From NCBI GenBank assembly GCA_025361725.1, contig JANYJV010000012.1, forward strand, positions 1 to 64,000: a stretch of DNA of 64,000 bases. Reading direction: 5' to 3'. Shown piece after piece: positions 28,149 through 36,030 of this stretch. Numbering within the stretch: position 1 is the first letter of the stretch; each line of letters starts with the position of its first letter. Both the position numbers and the translations under genes were made by a program. The DNA is from Acidimicrobiia bacterium. Lineage in GTDB: Bacteria; Actinomycetota; Acidimicrobiia; IMCC26256; JAENVU01. The notes below the pieces were generated by a model. The model ran no database searches. It was not told the origin of the DNA and was given only the letters and a program-made list of their open reading frames with translations.

Positions 28149-28909
28149 GCGACGAGACTTTCGACGACCTGGCGCGCGAGTTCTCGATACGCAGCTGCGC
28201 CACGCGAGGTCGGGGCGAAGTCCAGAATCGATGCTCCCGACGCCGGTGCTTCGGCGAAGCGAATCGAACGCGGGACCGCGGGCTCGAACACCCGCAGGTC
28301 GTAACGCTGGGCGACGTCGGCCGCGATCTCGCGGGGGTGGCGACTGCGAGCGTCGAACATGGTGGCGATCGCGCCGAGCACGGCGAGATCCGGCTTGGCG
28401 TAGGCACGGACGTCGGCGATGGTCTCGAGCAGTTGGCCGACGCCACGGTGGCTGAGGGTCTCGCATTGCAGAGGGATCACCACTGCGTCCGCGGCGGTGA
28501 GTCCGTTGATGGTGAGGATCCCGAGCGACGGTGGGCAGTCCACGAGGACGACGTCGAAGTCGTCTCGGATCGGCGCGATGGCACGGGCGAGAGCGTGTTC
28601 CCGACCGACGCGATTCGCCAGCGCGATTTCCGATCCTGCGAGGTCGATGGAAGCAGGCACCATCGAACACCGGCCCGCCTTCGTCACGGCATCGGCTGCG
28701 TTGCTCCGTCCAGTCAAGACGTCGTGCAACGAGCACTCGAGGTTCTCGGGATCGAGTCCAGCGGCGTAGGTGAGACACGCTTGCGGGTCGAGGTCCACGA
28801 GCAGCACATGCCGCCCGGCGGCGGCCATGGCCTCACCGAGACTGTGGGTCGTCGTCGTCTTGCCGACGCCACCCTTCTGATTGGCAACTGCAACCACGGA
28901 CGCCATCAC
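28145..28909 (-). CDS. orphan ParA/Soj-type ATPase
   Basis: A 254-residue deviant-Walker ATPase. It has the signature KGGVGKTT near the N-terminus (about 12-19), the switch motif VDLDPQACLT, and DVVLVDCPPSLG. ParA proteins form dynamic ATP dimers on DNA or polar scaffolds to position chromosomes, plasmids or protein cargo. No parB or parS-like sequence is seen here, and its coupled neighbour is a zinc-ribbon protein, so an unknown cargo is likely. GTG 28909 lies 6 nt behind a TACACT box (leaderless); ATG 28906 is the next codon. Confidence 0.85.
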   Translation of the reverse strand: MMASVVAVANQKGGVGKTTTTHSLGEAMAAAGRHVLLVDLDPQACLTYAAGLDPENLECSLHDVLTGRSNAADAVTKAGRCSMVPASIDLAGSEIALANRVGREHALARAIAPIRDDFDVVLVDCPPSLGILTINGLTAADAVVIPLQCETLSHRGVGQLLETIADVRAYAKPDLAVLGAIATMFDARSRHPREIAADVAQRYDLRVFEPAVPRSIRFAEAPASGASILDFAPTSRGAAAYRELARQVVESLVA

Positions 28910-28915
28910 CAGCCG

Positions 28916-28921
28916 AGTGTA
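28916..28921 (-). promoter_or_regulatory. -10 box of the ParA gene, leaderless
   Basis: TACACT on the minus strand ends 6 nt before GTG 28909. The region between here and 29100 is a divergent promoter shared with bldC. Confidence 0.5.
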
Positions 28922-29099
28922 CGGTCCGGTTCTGTAGGGCGCCCGAGAGGATCGACCCGAAAAATGGAACGAGTGGTACATTGGACCTACGTCGCATCGC
29001 GGGTATCCCCGTCGCGGCGGAGGGGACCAAGTACTCTCCCTCTACCGAAACCGGTCGTAAAGGACTGGTCTGTTCTGTTCTTCTGATCCGGAGGCCGCA

Positions 29100-29300
29100 A
29101 TGCAGGGACACCCCGACGACGATGCACTGTTGACGCCTTCCGAGGTGGCCGCAATGTTCCGCGTGAACCCGAAGACCGTGACCCGCTGGGCGCGAGCCGG
29201 GAAGATCTCCGCGATCCGTACACTCGGCGGCCACCGTCGGTTCCGTGCGTCGGAGATCCGCCAGTTCCTCGACAAGGTCGAAGAGCACCAAGAGCTCTGA
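29100..29300 (+). CDS. bldC: BldC-type MerR-like DNA-binding protein
   Basis: A 66-residue protein consisting almost only of a winged helix-turn-helix: LLTPSEVAAMFRVNPKTVTRWARAG then IRTLGGHRRFRASEIRQFL (each part given separately). This closely fits BldC of actinobacteria, a developmental regulator that binds head-to-tail on direct repeats rather than as a MerR dimer. The family role is timing of differentiation genes; the targets in this organism are unknown. GGAGG lies 6-7 nt upstream of the ATG. Confidence 0.9.
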   Translation: MQGHPDDDALLTPSEVAAMFRVNPKTVTRWARAGKISAIRTLGGHRRFRASEIRQFLDKVEEHQEL

Positions 29301-29321
29301 GAGGGTCGGCTCTGACCACGC

Positions 29322-29349
29322 TGCTCCGTCGGCTCGGTGCGTCGGAGCA
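29322..29349 (+). terminator. possible terminator after bldC
   Basis: TGCTCCG (29322-29328) and CGGAGCA (29343-29349) form a 7-bp stem with a 14-nt loop, 21 nt after the bldC stop and before the convergent tRNA genes. Moderate evidence only. Confidence 0.4.
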
Positions 29350-29372
29350 ATCGCGGGGAGAGTGCCCCAACG

Positions 29373-29445
29373 TGGCCGGGACCGGCGTCGATCCGGTGAC
29401 CTCGCGCTTTTCAGGCGCGCGCTCTACCAACTGAGCTACCCGGCC
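29373..29445 (-). tRNA. tRNA-Phe (GAA)
   Basis: A 73-nt cloverleaf. The acceptor stem is GGCCGGG/CCCGGCC with discriminator A. The D arm contains GCTCAGTTGGTAGAGC, the anticodon loop is CTGAAAA (anticodon GAA), and the T arm contains the GATCGAC loop. No CCA is encoded. It is the last of three minus-strand tRNAs. Confidence 0.95.
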
Positions 29446-29469
29446 GGGATGAACCCGAGAGGGTTCCGG

Positions 29470-29544
29470 CGGTCCTGACGGGATTTGAACCCGCGGCCTC
29501 CGCCTTGACAGGGCGGCGTGCACTCCAAGCTGCACCACAGGACC
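29470..29544 (-). tRNA. tRNA-Asp (GTC)
   Basis: 75 nt. The acceptor stem is GGTCCTG/CAGGACC with discriminator G, typical of tRNA-Asp. The anticodon stem CCGCC/GGCGG encloses loop CTGTCAA (anticodon GTC), and the T loop is GGTTCAAATCC. It sits between the Glu and Phe genes. Confidence 0.95.
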
Positions 29545-29572
29545 ATGTCCGTCCGAGGACGGTCTGGTTTCG

Positions 29573-29645
29573 TACCCCCAGGGGAGTTCGAATCCCCGTT
29601 ACCGCCGTGAAAGGGCGGCGTCCTAGGCCACTAGACGATGGGGGC
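29573..29645 (-). tRNA. tRNA-Glu (TTC)
   Basis: 73 nt. The acceptor stem is GCCCCCA/TGGGGGT with discriminator A. The anticodon stem CCGCC/GGCGG encloses CTTTCAC (anticodon TTC), and the T arm GGGGATTCGAACTCCCC is intact. It is first in the Glu-Asp-Phe transcription order. Confidence 0.95.
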
Positions 29646-29670
29646 TCGGACTCTCGGCGAGAGCGACCGG

Positions 29671-29676
29671 ACTGTA
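29671..29676 (-). promoter_or_regulatory. -10 box of the tRNA operon
   Basis: TACAGT on the minus strand lies 25 nt upstream of the tRNA-Glu 5' end, a sensible distance for a short tRNA leader. No clear -35 was found. Confidence 0.4.
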
Positions 29677-29707
29677 GCAGTCGGACTCGCGTCGCTCCGG
29701 GTCGAAT

Positions 29708-30700
29708 CTACGTGCCGATCAGACTGCGCCGGGTCTCGTGCCACGCGAGCTGCGCGGCAATTCCGTCCCGCAGACTCACCTGTGGTCCCCAACCGAGCAA
29801 CTCGCGTGCCTTGTCGGTCGAGCCACCATTTCGCTTCGCGTCGCCGGCTTGTGACGGATGATTCTCGATGCCAACTTCGGTGCCGGCGAGATCGCCGACC
29901 ATGGCGATCAGCTCGTTGAGCGTGATCTCGCCGCCCCCGGCGATGTTCACCGAGGTGCCGGGCGCAACGTCTGCGTCAGCTGCGAGGAGGTTGGCGGCCA
30001 CGATGTCGCTGACGTAGGTGAACTCCCTGATTTGCGCACCGTCGCCGAATCTCGGGAAGGACGCCCCGGTACCGACGGCCTCGCAGAGCCGATGAATCGA
30101 CATGTCCGGACGTTGACGGGGTCCGAAGACGGTGAAGTACCGCAGCGAGACGGTGGACAGACCCCAGTTCTCTGCGTAGAGCCCGCAGAGATGCTCGGCC
30201 GCGAGCTTCGTCACGCCGTACGGGCTGTACGGCCGAGGAAGGTCGGACTCGACCGTCGGGTACCGATCCTGGTTGCCGTACACCGACGAGGACGACGCAT
30301 AGACGAAGCGCCGAACCCCGGCATCGTGCGCGGCTTCCAGCAGTCGTTGGCTCGCCAACACGTTGTGACTGGCGTACTCACCGAAACCGTCCGACCACGA
30401 CAGCCGGACGCCCGGTTGCGCAGCCTGGTGAAAGACGGTGTCGACGCCCTCGAGGATCGGGGCCAGATCAGCGCTTCGAAGGTCGGCCTCCACCAGTTCG
30501 AAGTTGTCCTGATCACACGCCGAGCTCACCGCCGCACGCTTGGCGTCGGGTGAGTAGTACGGAGTGAAGCAGTCCACACCCACGACGGTGTCGCCGCGCG
30601 CAAGCAGCGTGTCGGCGAGATGGCTGCCAACGAAACCGGCGGCGCCGGTCACCAGCATCCGCCGAGCAGGGCGGGTGGCGGCGGTGGGGGTCGATGTCAC
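29708..30700 (-). CDS. NAD-dependent sugar epimerase/dehydratase
   Basis: A 330-residue extended short-chain dehydrogenase. It has the NAD-binding LVTGAAGFVGSHL (about 17-29), the SSSSVYG strand, and the catalytic pair in YSPYGVTK. The segment CFTPYYSPDAKR resembles UDP-glucuronate 4-epimerases more than plain GalE. It probably supplies a nucleotide sugar (for example UDP-galacturonate) to the neighbouring exopolysaccharide locus. GTG 30700 was chosen because it follows AGGAG by about 10 nt and leaves a short leader before the Rossmann strand. Exact substrate not determinable. Confidence 0.85.
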   Translation of the reverse strand: MTSTPTAATRPARRMLVTGAAGFVGSHLADTLLARGDTVVGVDCFTPYYSPDAKRAAVSSACDQDNFELVEADLRSADLAPILEGVDTVFHQAAQPGVRLSWSDGFGEYASHNVLASQRLLEAAHDAGVRRFVYASSSSVYGNQDRYPTVESDLPRPYSPYGVTKLAAEHLCGLYAENWGLSTVSLRYFTVFGPRQRPDMSIHRLCEAVGTGASFPRFGDGAQIREFTYVSDIVAANLLAADADVAPGTSVNIAGGGEITLNELIAMVGDLAGTEVGIENHPSQAGDAKRNGGSTDKARELLGWGPQVSLRDGIAAQLAWHETRRSLIGT

Positions 30701-30744
30701 GGGAACGAATCTCCTGCCGGCGAAAGGGACAGTGGGGAGTTGCA

Positions 30745-30750
30745 ATTGTA
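30745..30750 (-). promoter_or_regulatory. -10 box of the epimerase gene
   Basis: TACAAT on the minus strand, close to consensus, about 45 nt upstream of GTG 30700. It implies a leader that includes the AGGAG ribosome-binding site. Confidence 0.45.
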
Positions 30751-30834
30751 CGCAGCCATCATCCGGAGGACTCCGGGAAAGCCGTGAATGAGTACATCGG
30801 CCCAAGTCCGGTTGCCTTGAGTCGGGACAGAGAA

Positions 30835-30862
30835 CGACCGCGAGCCCGAGGGCTCGCGGTCG
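30835..30862 (-). terminator. strong hairpin terminator of the beta-helix gene
   Basis: CGACCGCGAGCC (30835-30846) and GGCTCGCGGTCG (30851-30862) are perfect 12-bp arms around a 4-nt loop. On the minus strand the stem is followed by TTCTCTGT. It lies 28 nt past the stop of the beta-helix gene. Confidence 0.8.
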
Positions 30863-30889
30863 CACTGTCAACATTCAGTATGGGGTCGG

Positions 30890-32083
30890 TCAGTGTGAAG
30901 CGTTCCAGGCGGCGACGGCGTCGTTCCACACCGACGCACTGGTCACGATCCGAGTGTCCGGGCACTTGCTGAGCCAGGACGCCGCTTCAGGGAACGCGCC
31001 GCCACCGAGCCACACGATGGTGTTCCCCGAGCACGAGACGTTGTATCCGTCGGGGAGACCGAGGCTCCCGTGGTTCGGGGTCTGGTCCACTCGGAACACG
31101 TTGCCGTGCAGTGCCAACTTCGGCGACCGCCCGGTGTCGTCCCACTTGAAGAATCCACCGTGGCCGGGCGCAGGGCCCTTGTAGACCGTCGGCATCGGCT
31201 GCAAGCGCAACAAATTGTTGTTCATGGTCAACGTGTTGGATCGCCCGTCCGAACTCGTGTTGTTCGACGACGGTCGGGTCGAGATTCCGACGTAGCAACC
31301 GTCGAACAGCGAGTCAGAGATCACGCCGCCGTTCAGGTAGTCGTTCTGCAGGCAGTCGTCGTGGATGAACGTGGTGTGGGCGCCGCGTACGGTCCAGTTC
31401 GACGCACCGTCCCGAACGTTGATCGCATCTCCGTAGTTGTGCACACGGACGTTCTCAATGACGGAGTTCGGGGTGGCGAAGTTGAATCCGCCGGTGTGGT
31501 GGAACGTCTCCCAGGTGGTGTCGTTCGCCCACGTCCCGACGATGGATCCGCCGTTCCAGCACAGACTGCCGTTGCCGGTCGGTGAGACCGGCCACGAGTC
31601 GACCTGGGTCCACGATGCACTGCGAGCATCCACCGCGAGGTGTCCACTGATCGAGGGCTTGAAGCGATCGCGCTGCGCGCCGCCTACCGATTGCGGGCTC
31701 TGTGTCAGACACACACTGGCCTGGGGAACGGGGACCGGCGCTGGTGGTGGCGTGGGGACAGGCACTGGGGCCGGCGTGGGGGCGGGCGTTGGGGTCGGCA
31801 CTGGCACCGGGGTGGGCGCCGGGACAGGCACTGGGGTCGGCGTGGGGGCGGGCGCCGGCACGGGGGCGGGCGTCGGCGTCGGTACCGGGGCGGGGGTCGG
31901 TGCCGGCTTGTGATGGGGGTGCCGGCGGTGATGTCGACGGAGGTGGTGGCGGTGCGACACCCGGTGCAGCGAGCTCGGCGCGCTGGACGAGCCGTATTCG
32001 GCGTTGGCCATTTGCGGTGCGAGCAGGATCAGGAAGACCACGCTGAGCGCGGCCAATATTCGAGAACGGGGTCTGGAGGGCAT
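30890..32083 (-). CDS. secreted beta-helix protein with His-rich and Pro-rich stalk
   Basis: A 397-residue exported protein. A signal peptide (about 1-28, cleavage after ANA) precedes a His/Arg-rich block (about 40-59). A Pro-Ala/Thr/Val stalk spans 60-120. The C-terminal domain reads as a right-handed parallel beta-helix with IHDDCLQND (240-248), DGCYVGIS and GHGGFFKWD (307-315). That domain is paralogous to the product at 40981-42591, which also shares GNTIVWLGxGAFPxAASW. Acidic IHDD resembles a polysaccharide-lyase or metal site, but no activity is shown. The stalk may span or hold the cell wall. ATG 32083 follows AAGGAG by 9 nt. It faces away from the exopolysaccharide genes and shares their upstream region. 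Confidence 0.8.
   Translation of the reverse strand: MPSRPRSRILAALSVVFLILLAPQMANAEYGSSSAPSSLHRVSHRHHLRRHHRRHPHHKPAPTPAPVPTPTPAPVPAPAPTPTPVPVPAPTPVPVPTPTPAPTPAPVPVPTPPPAPVPVPQASVCLTQSPQSVGGAQRDRFKPSISGHLAVDARSASWTQVDSWPVSPTGNGSLCWNGGSIVGTWANDTTWETFHHTGGFNFATPNSVIENVRVHNYGDAINVRDGASNWTVRGAHTTFIHDDCLQNDYLNGGVISDSLFDGCYVGISTRPSSNNTSSDGRSNTLTMNNNLLRLQPMPTVYKGPAPGHGGFFKWDDTGRSPKLALHGNVFRVDQTPNHGSLGLPDGYNVSCSGNTIVWLGGGAFPEAASWLSKCPDTRIVTSASVWNDAVAAWNASH
31724..31906 (-). repeat. degenerate repeat coding the Pro-Ala/Thr/Val stalk
   Basis: An imperfect short-period tandem repeat encoding alternating Pro with Ala, Thr or Val over residues 60-120 of the beta-helix protein. Strand composition is heavily skewed. 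Such tracts change length easily by slippage. Confidence 0.8.
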
Positions 32084-32410
32084 TCGACGACTCCTTGGGG
32101 TGGGGAGGCCTGCGGCAGAGCTCGCTCTCCGCGCGATTTCAGGCACTCCGGCTTCCGTGACCCCCTTGGTATCGACGGTGTCGCGGCGGCTCCTTGAATG
32201 GGCCAGACGACTCAATCCTCCCAGTATTGGTTGTGAAGATCCCTTTTGGGTGGTAGGTTCTGAGGCCTTCGAGGTTCTCCATTGAGCCTGGGAATGCGGT
32301 GCCAATCTACTTCACAGCGGGTCGCCGACGGCAGGGAACTTTTTTTCTCGGCTATCCGTTTGCGGTATTCGGGCTAAAACGACAATTGGGGAGAAAGGTG
32401 CGGGAACTCC
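32084..32410. other. 327-nt divergent regulatory region of the exopolysaccharide locus
   Basis: This region lies between the minus-strand beta-helix gene and the plus-strand sugar transferase. It is noticeably richer in A+T than its neighbours from about 32210 to 32400 and holds a T7 run near 32341. I see no convincing gene, tRNA or riboswitch of a class I know. A possible plus-strand promoter lies near TTGCGG (about 32359). The long minus-strand leader of over 100 nt could carry RNA-level control. Confidence 0.5.
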
Positions 32411-33316
32411 ATGGCGAGTGGCGTGTATCCCGAACTTGATCTGCGAGCTGCCGAGCGCACGCGCCGTCGGCGCAGTCGGGGTCGTGGCACTTCGGTGATC
32501 AGCGGCGTCGAAGTCGTCGATGGGTCGGTCACCGATGTGGCCGACGTCCCCGGCGTGATTAGCGTCGATGCCGCCTCGGGCGAGGTCGTGATCGACCTCC
32601 GTACCGTGGAGGAGCGGGCCCGCTCGATCGACCTGGTGTCGGTGGACACCCCGATGAGGGAGACCTCACCCCCGAGCGTGTCCGTGACGCCCCGTGCGGC
32701 GCGCGATGGCTTGAAACGAGTTTTCGATCTGACCGCCGTGGTGGTCACCGCTCCCGTCTGGGGACCGGTGATGCTCGCGCTGGCGGGAGTGGTGCGACTC
32801 ACGTCGAAGGGATCCGCCTTCTACGGTCACGAGCGCATCGGCCGCAGCGGCCGCACGATTCGTTGCTTCAAGCTGCGCACGATGGTGGCGGATGCCGATA
32901 GCCGGCTTGCACAGCTGCTGGCGTCGGACCCCGACCTGGCCGAGGAGTTCGCTCGGACCTTCAAGCTGAAGCATGACCCTCGCGTCACTCGCATCGGCCG
33001 GTTCCTGCGCAAGACCTCGCTCGACGAGCTCCCGCAGTTGATCAATGTGCTCAAGGGCGAGATGAGCATCGTCGGTCCCCGGCCCATCACCGAGGACGAG
33101 ATGCGTCGGTACGGACAGTACATGCCGATCGTGCTCAGCGCCCGTCCGGGCATGACCGGTCTCTGGCAGGTCTCCGGCCGGAACGATGTCTCGTATTCGA
33201 CCCGTGTCGCCCTGGATGTTCAGTATGCGTTCGGACAGAGCTTTGGGGGAGACCTGTCGATCATTGCCCGTACTTTCGTGCGTGTCCTGCGACCCTCGCG
33301 AGGTGGGGCATACTGA
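32411..33316 (+). CDS. exopolysaccharide priming sugar-phosphate transferase
   Basis: A 301-residue bacterial sugar transferase (polyisoprenyl-phosphate hexose-1-phosphate transferase). It transfers the first sugar phosphate onto undecaprenyl phosphate. An unusual disordered, charged N-terminus (1-95) precedes one membrane hairpin (about 105-128). The catalytic domain carries RCFKLRTMVADAD, TSLDELPQLINVLKGEMS and SIVGPRP, plus RPGMTGLWQVSGR at the end. It is the single-hairpin ExoY/PglC-like form, not a five-helix WbaP. It opens a run of eight same-strand genes, with a Wzz-like gene following after 1 nt. Confidence 0.9.
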   Translation: MASGVYPELDLRAAERTRRRRSRGRGTSVISGVEVVDGSVTDVADVPGVISVDAASGEVVIDLRTVEERARSIDLVSVDTPMRETSPPSVSVTPRAARDGLKRVFDLTAVVVTAPVWGPVMLALAGVVRLTSKGSAFYGHERIGRSGRTIRCFKLRTMVADADSRLAQLLASDPDLAEEFARTFKLKHDPRVTRIGRFLRKTSLDELPQLINVLKGEMSIVGPRPITEDEMRRYGQYMPIVLSARPGMTGLWQVSGRNDVSYSTRVALDVQYAFGQSFGGDLSIIARTFVRVLRPSRGGAY

Positions 33317-33317
33317 G

Positions 33318-34898
33318 ATGATCGACGACCATCTGATGCCTTCTAGCGAATCAACACCCGGACCCACCCGCCGTGATCGGAACCTGGAGATTCTCGGCGG
33401 GTCGACTCGCCTCGAACTCGGCTTCGGCGGCGTTCTGCGCGTCCTACGCCGACGCGGGCTCCTCCTCATCGGGATTTTCGTGCTGGCGGCGGCGCTGATC
33501 TTTGTGGCCAGCAACCAACTGCCGAAGCGGTATGCGTCCGTCGCCTGGATTCGCGTGACGGACCAGAAAGAAAACCTTTTCATCAAATCGGGACAGTCGG
33601 TCGACCTGACCAAGGAACAACGTGCGGTCGTCACGACCCTCGAGTCCCCGCGCTTGAGCCAGGCGCTCCAGGCCAAGTTCAAAGCGCAGTTCAACGACAT
33701 CAGCTCCGTGGCGGCAACCGGCCTGGAAGCCTCACCGCTGATTCGGATCGACTCTGAGGCATCGTCGCCGCGACTTGCCGAGCAATCGGCGAACGAGGCC
33801 GCACTGTTCGTCGTCGCCGATCGACGTGGCAAAGCGCGAGCCAAGTTCGCCTCACGCGCGAAGGCCGAGAGCGAGCTTGCGGCGGCCTACGAGGCAGAAG
33901 TCAACACCCTGTCCGAGCAGTTCTCGGCGATCACGAATCCCGCGGACAGCCGCCGACCCGGACTTCAGACCAAGCTCACCGCGAAACAGACGGAGTTCAA
34001 CGACGCCTCGTCTGCCGCCGCGACCGATACGACGGAGTCGCGCACGGCCGATGGCGGGCTCGAGATCTACGAGGATGCAATCCGACCTGTCGATCCTTCC
34101 TTCCCGCTCCCGACGAGTTGGGCGATCATCGGCGGCCTGGCGGTCTTGCTCATCTCGGTGGGTGTGGTCTACGGCCGGGAAGAGTTGGTCGGTCGGTTCC
34201 GTAGCGGTGACTCGAGCGAGTCGCGCCGAGCGGGAGCGCGAGTTCTCGGCGTCCTTGGGCAGGCGAACGGGGCGCTGCCGCGTGGTGTGGTGACCGGCGC
34301 AGGCGCCACCGTCGACGAGGTCGGTCTGCAGATCGTCCACCTCCTCGGACGGAGCAAGGCAAACGTCGTGCTGTTGTGCGGGGTCGATGGTCCGGCACCG
34401 GAAATCACCGCCCGCCGCATCGCTCAAGCCATCGCCGAGTCCGGCGCACGTGTGGTCTTCGCCGCCTGCCGGGGAGTCTCGGAATCCATGGACTCGGACG
34501 AGTTCGAAGCGCCGGTACCACGAGCGCGTTTGTCGGTGGTGCATGAACAGCAGACCGGCGGCCGTCTGCGCGTCCTGGACGACGGTATTGCGGTCAACGA
34601 ACTGACGGTTGCGCGGGCGCGAACCGTCTTGCGGCGGCTCACGGAACAGTGTGAGTACGTCGTCATCGCGGCACCGTCGCCAACAGTGGAACCATCGTCA
34701 TTGGTGCTCGCGGAACTCGCGGATGCCACGGTCATGATCGCCCAGCACGGCGTGACGAAACTTCGTGACGCGGAGCGGGCGGGGACGAGACTGCGGCGCG
34801 TCGGCGGTGCGGTGCTCGGAGTGCTGGTGGATCCGGCCAAGCCGGGACCCGCGGGTGCGGCGTACGTCGCCCGAAGTGCCGGAGTCTCGGCGGGCTGA
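33318..34898 (+). CDS. Wzz-like co-polymerase with degenerate kinase domain
   Basis: A 526-residue polysaccharide co-polymerase. TM1 (about 48-66) and TM2 (about 267-285) flank an extracytoplasmic coiled region, as in Wzz/BY-kinase proteins. The cytoplasmic part (300-526) aligns in layout with the tyrosine autokinase domain but lacks its active site. Where Walker A is expected, the sequence reads CGVDGPAPEITAR (354-366) with no GK[ST], and the Walker A' Asp is replaced in VVIAAPSP. There is also no tyrosine cluster at the C-terminus. It probably sets chain length without kinase activity, perhaps as a scaffold. ATG 33318 gives 1-nt spacing from the previous stop. Confidence 0.8.
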   Translation: MIDDHLMPSSESTPGPTRRDRNLEILGGSTRLELGFGGVLRVLRRRGLLLIGIFVLAAALIFVASNQLPKRYASVAWIRVTDQKENLFIKSGQSVDLTKEQRAVVTTLESPRLSQALQAKFKAQFNDISSVAATGLEASPLIRIDSEASSPRLAEQSANEAALFVVADRRGKARAKFASRAKAESELAAAYEAEVNTLSEQFSAITNPADSRRPGLQTKLTAKQTEFNDASSAAATDTTESRTADGGLEIYEDAIRPVDPSFPLPTSWAIIGGLAVLLISVGVVYGREELVGRFRSGDSSESRRAGARVLGVLGQANGALPRGVVTGAGATVDEVGLQIVHLLGRSKANVVLLCGVDGPAPEITARRIAQAIAESGARVVFAACRGVSESMDSDEFEAPVPRARLSVVHEQQTGGRLRVLDDGIAVNELTVARARTVLRRLTEQCEYVVIAAPSPTVEPSSLVLAELADATVMIAQHGVTKLRDAERAGTRLRRVGGAVLGVLVDPAKPGPAGAAYVARSAGVSAG

Positions 34899-34902
34899 GC
34901 GC

Positions 34903-36030
34903 GTGACCCCGATCGCGCGCCGAGCCGTGGCGCTCCATATCGTCACGCGCTACCAACGCGGTGGTTCCGAGCAACGTCTTCGAGATCTCGTTGCGGCGTT
35001 GGCTGACGTCGATCATGTCGTCGTCGTCGGTTCGGACTCCGATGCCGAGCTCGCGACCGAGCACCTTGGGTTTGCCGTCGAGGTCGATCGTCACCTCGTT
35101 CGCTCACCCCGACCTGGTCATGACCTTCGGGCCCTGAGATCGACCCGGGCTCGCATCCGTCGGGTACGGCCCGATGTGATTGTGACCCACCAGTCCAAGT
35201 CGGGGGTCATCGGCCGGATCGCGGCACGTACAACCGGCCGGGTACCCGTGCTCCACTCGCTCTCCATGGCGAACTTCGGACCCGGGTACGGCAGGGCCGA
35301 GAGCGCCCTCTTTCGTTGGATCGAGCGGGCGCTGGCACCTCTGACTGCGGGCTACGTGGTCGTCGGTGCGGACCTCGCTCGACGGTTCGAAGTTGCCGGC
35401 GTCGCCTCCGCCAAGCTCGCGATCGTGAGGTCAGCCGCCACGCTGCCCGCACCGCGACCGCCAACTCCACCGAAGGTCGATGGAATTCCCGACGGCCGGC
35501 CGGTCATCGTGAGTCTCGGCGCGCTCGAGGAGCGGAAGAATCCGCTCCAGCTGGTGCCGCTCCTTCGCCGCGTGCGTGCGCAGGTCCCTGATGCGTTCCT
35601 TGCCATCGCCGGGGAGGGACCGTTGGCCGACGCGTTGCGAGCTGAGGTCGACGCCGCCGGCCTTCACGATGACGTCGCGATCCTCGGCTACGTGAAACCC
35701 ACCGCACCGCTGTTGTGGCGCGCCGACGGGTTGGTGCTGCTGAGCAATGCCGAAGGCCTCCCGCAGGTGTTGGTGCAGGCTGCCGCCGCCGGTGTTCCGT
35801 TCGTGAGCTACGACGTCGACGGAGCTCGCGAGGTGCTCGCGCTCGGTGCCGTCGGTTCGGTGGTGCCGTTGGGAGCCGTCGACGACGCGGCGGACGCACT
35901 CGCGCACCTGCTACGGACCGCGCCGCCCGGTACGCGCACGGTAGACGTGGGTTCGTGGGACGCTAACGTGATCTACTCGGCATACCGCCGGGTCGTCGAC
36001 GACGTGGTTGGAGCGGCGCGTGTTGGCTGA
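34903..36030 (+). CDS. GT4-family glycosyltransferase
   Basis: A 375-residue GT-B fold enzyme. The N-terminal acceptor domain begins IVTRYQRGGSEQRLRDLV. The C-terminal donor domain has the phosphate contact GALEERKN and the E-x7-E region SNAEGLPQVLVQAAAAG. It adds a sugar to the lipid-linked repeat unit at the cytoplasmic face. GTG 34903 is 4 nt after the previous stop; the frame is open upstream but overlaps the Wzz-like gene. It is the only clear glycosyltransferase in the locus, so others must be encoded elsewhere or the repeat is very short. Confidence 0.85.
   Translation: MTPIARRAVALHIVTRYQRGGSEQRLRDLVAALADVDHVVVVGSDSDAELATEHLGFAVEVDRHLVRSPRPGHDLRALRSTRARIRRVRPDVIVTHQSKSGVIGRIAARTTGRVPVLHSLSMANFGPGYGRAESALFRWIERALAPLTAGYVVVGADLARRFEVAGVASAKLAIVRSAATLPAPRPPTPPKVDGIPDGRPVIVSLGALEERKNPLQLVPLLRRVRAQVPDAFLAIAGEGPLADALRAEVDAAGLHDDVAILGYVKPTAPLLWRADGLVLLSNAEGLPQVLVQAAAAGVPFVSYDVDGAREVLALGAVGSVVPLGAVDDAADALAHLLRTAPPGTRTVDVGSWDANVIYSAYRRVVDDVVGAARVG

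Noticed and set aside
31724-31906. Possible CRISPR or satellite array
   Set aside because: The repeat keeps reading frame and encodes a Pro-Ala/Thr/Val stalk; it has no spacers.
32084-32290. Possible c-di-GMP or c-di-AMP riboswitch in the beta-helix leader
   Set aside because: I could not match the conserved core of either class by eye.
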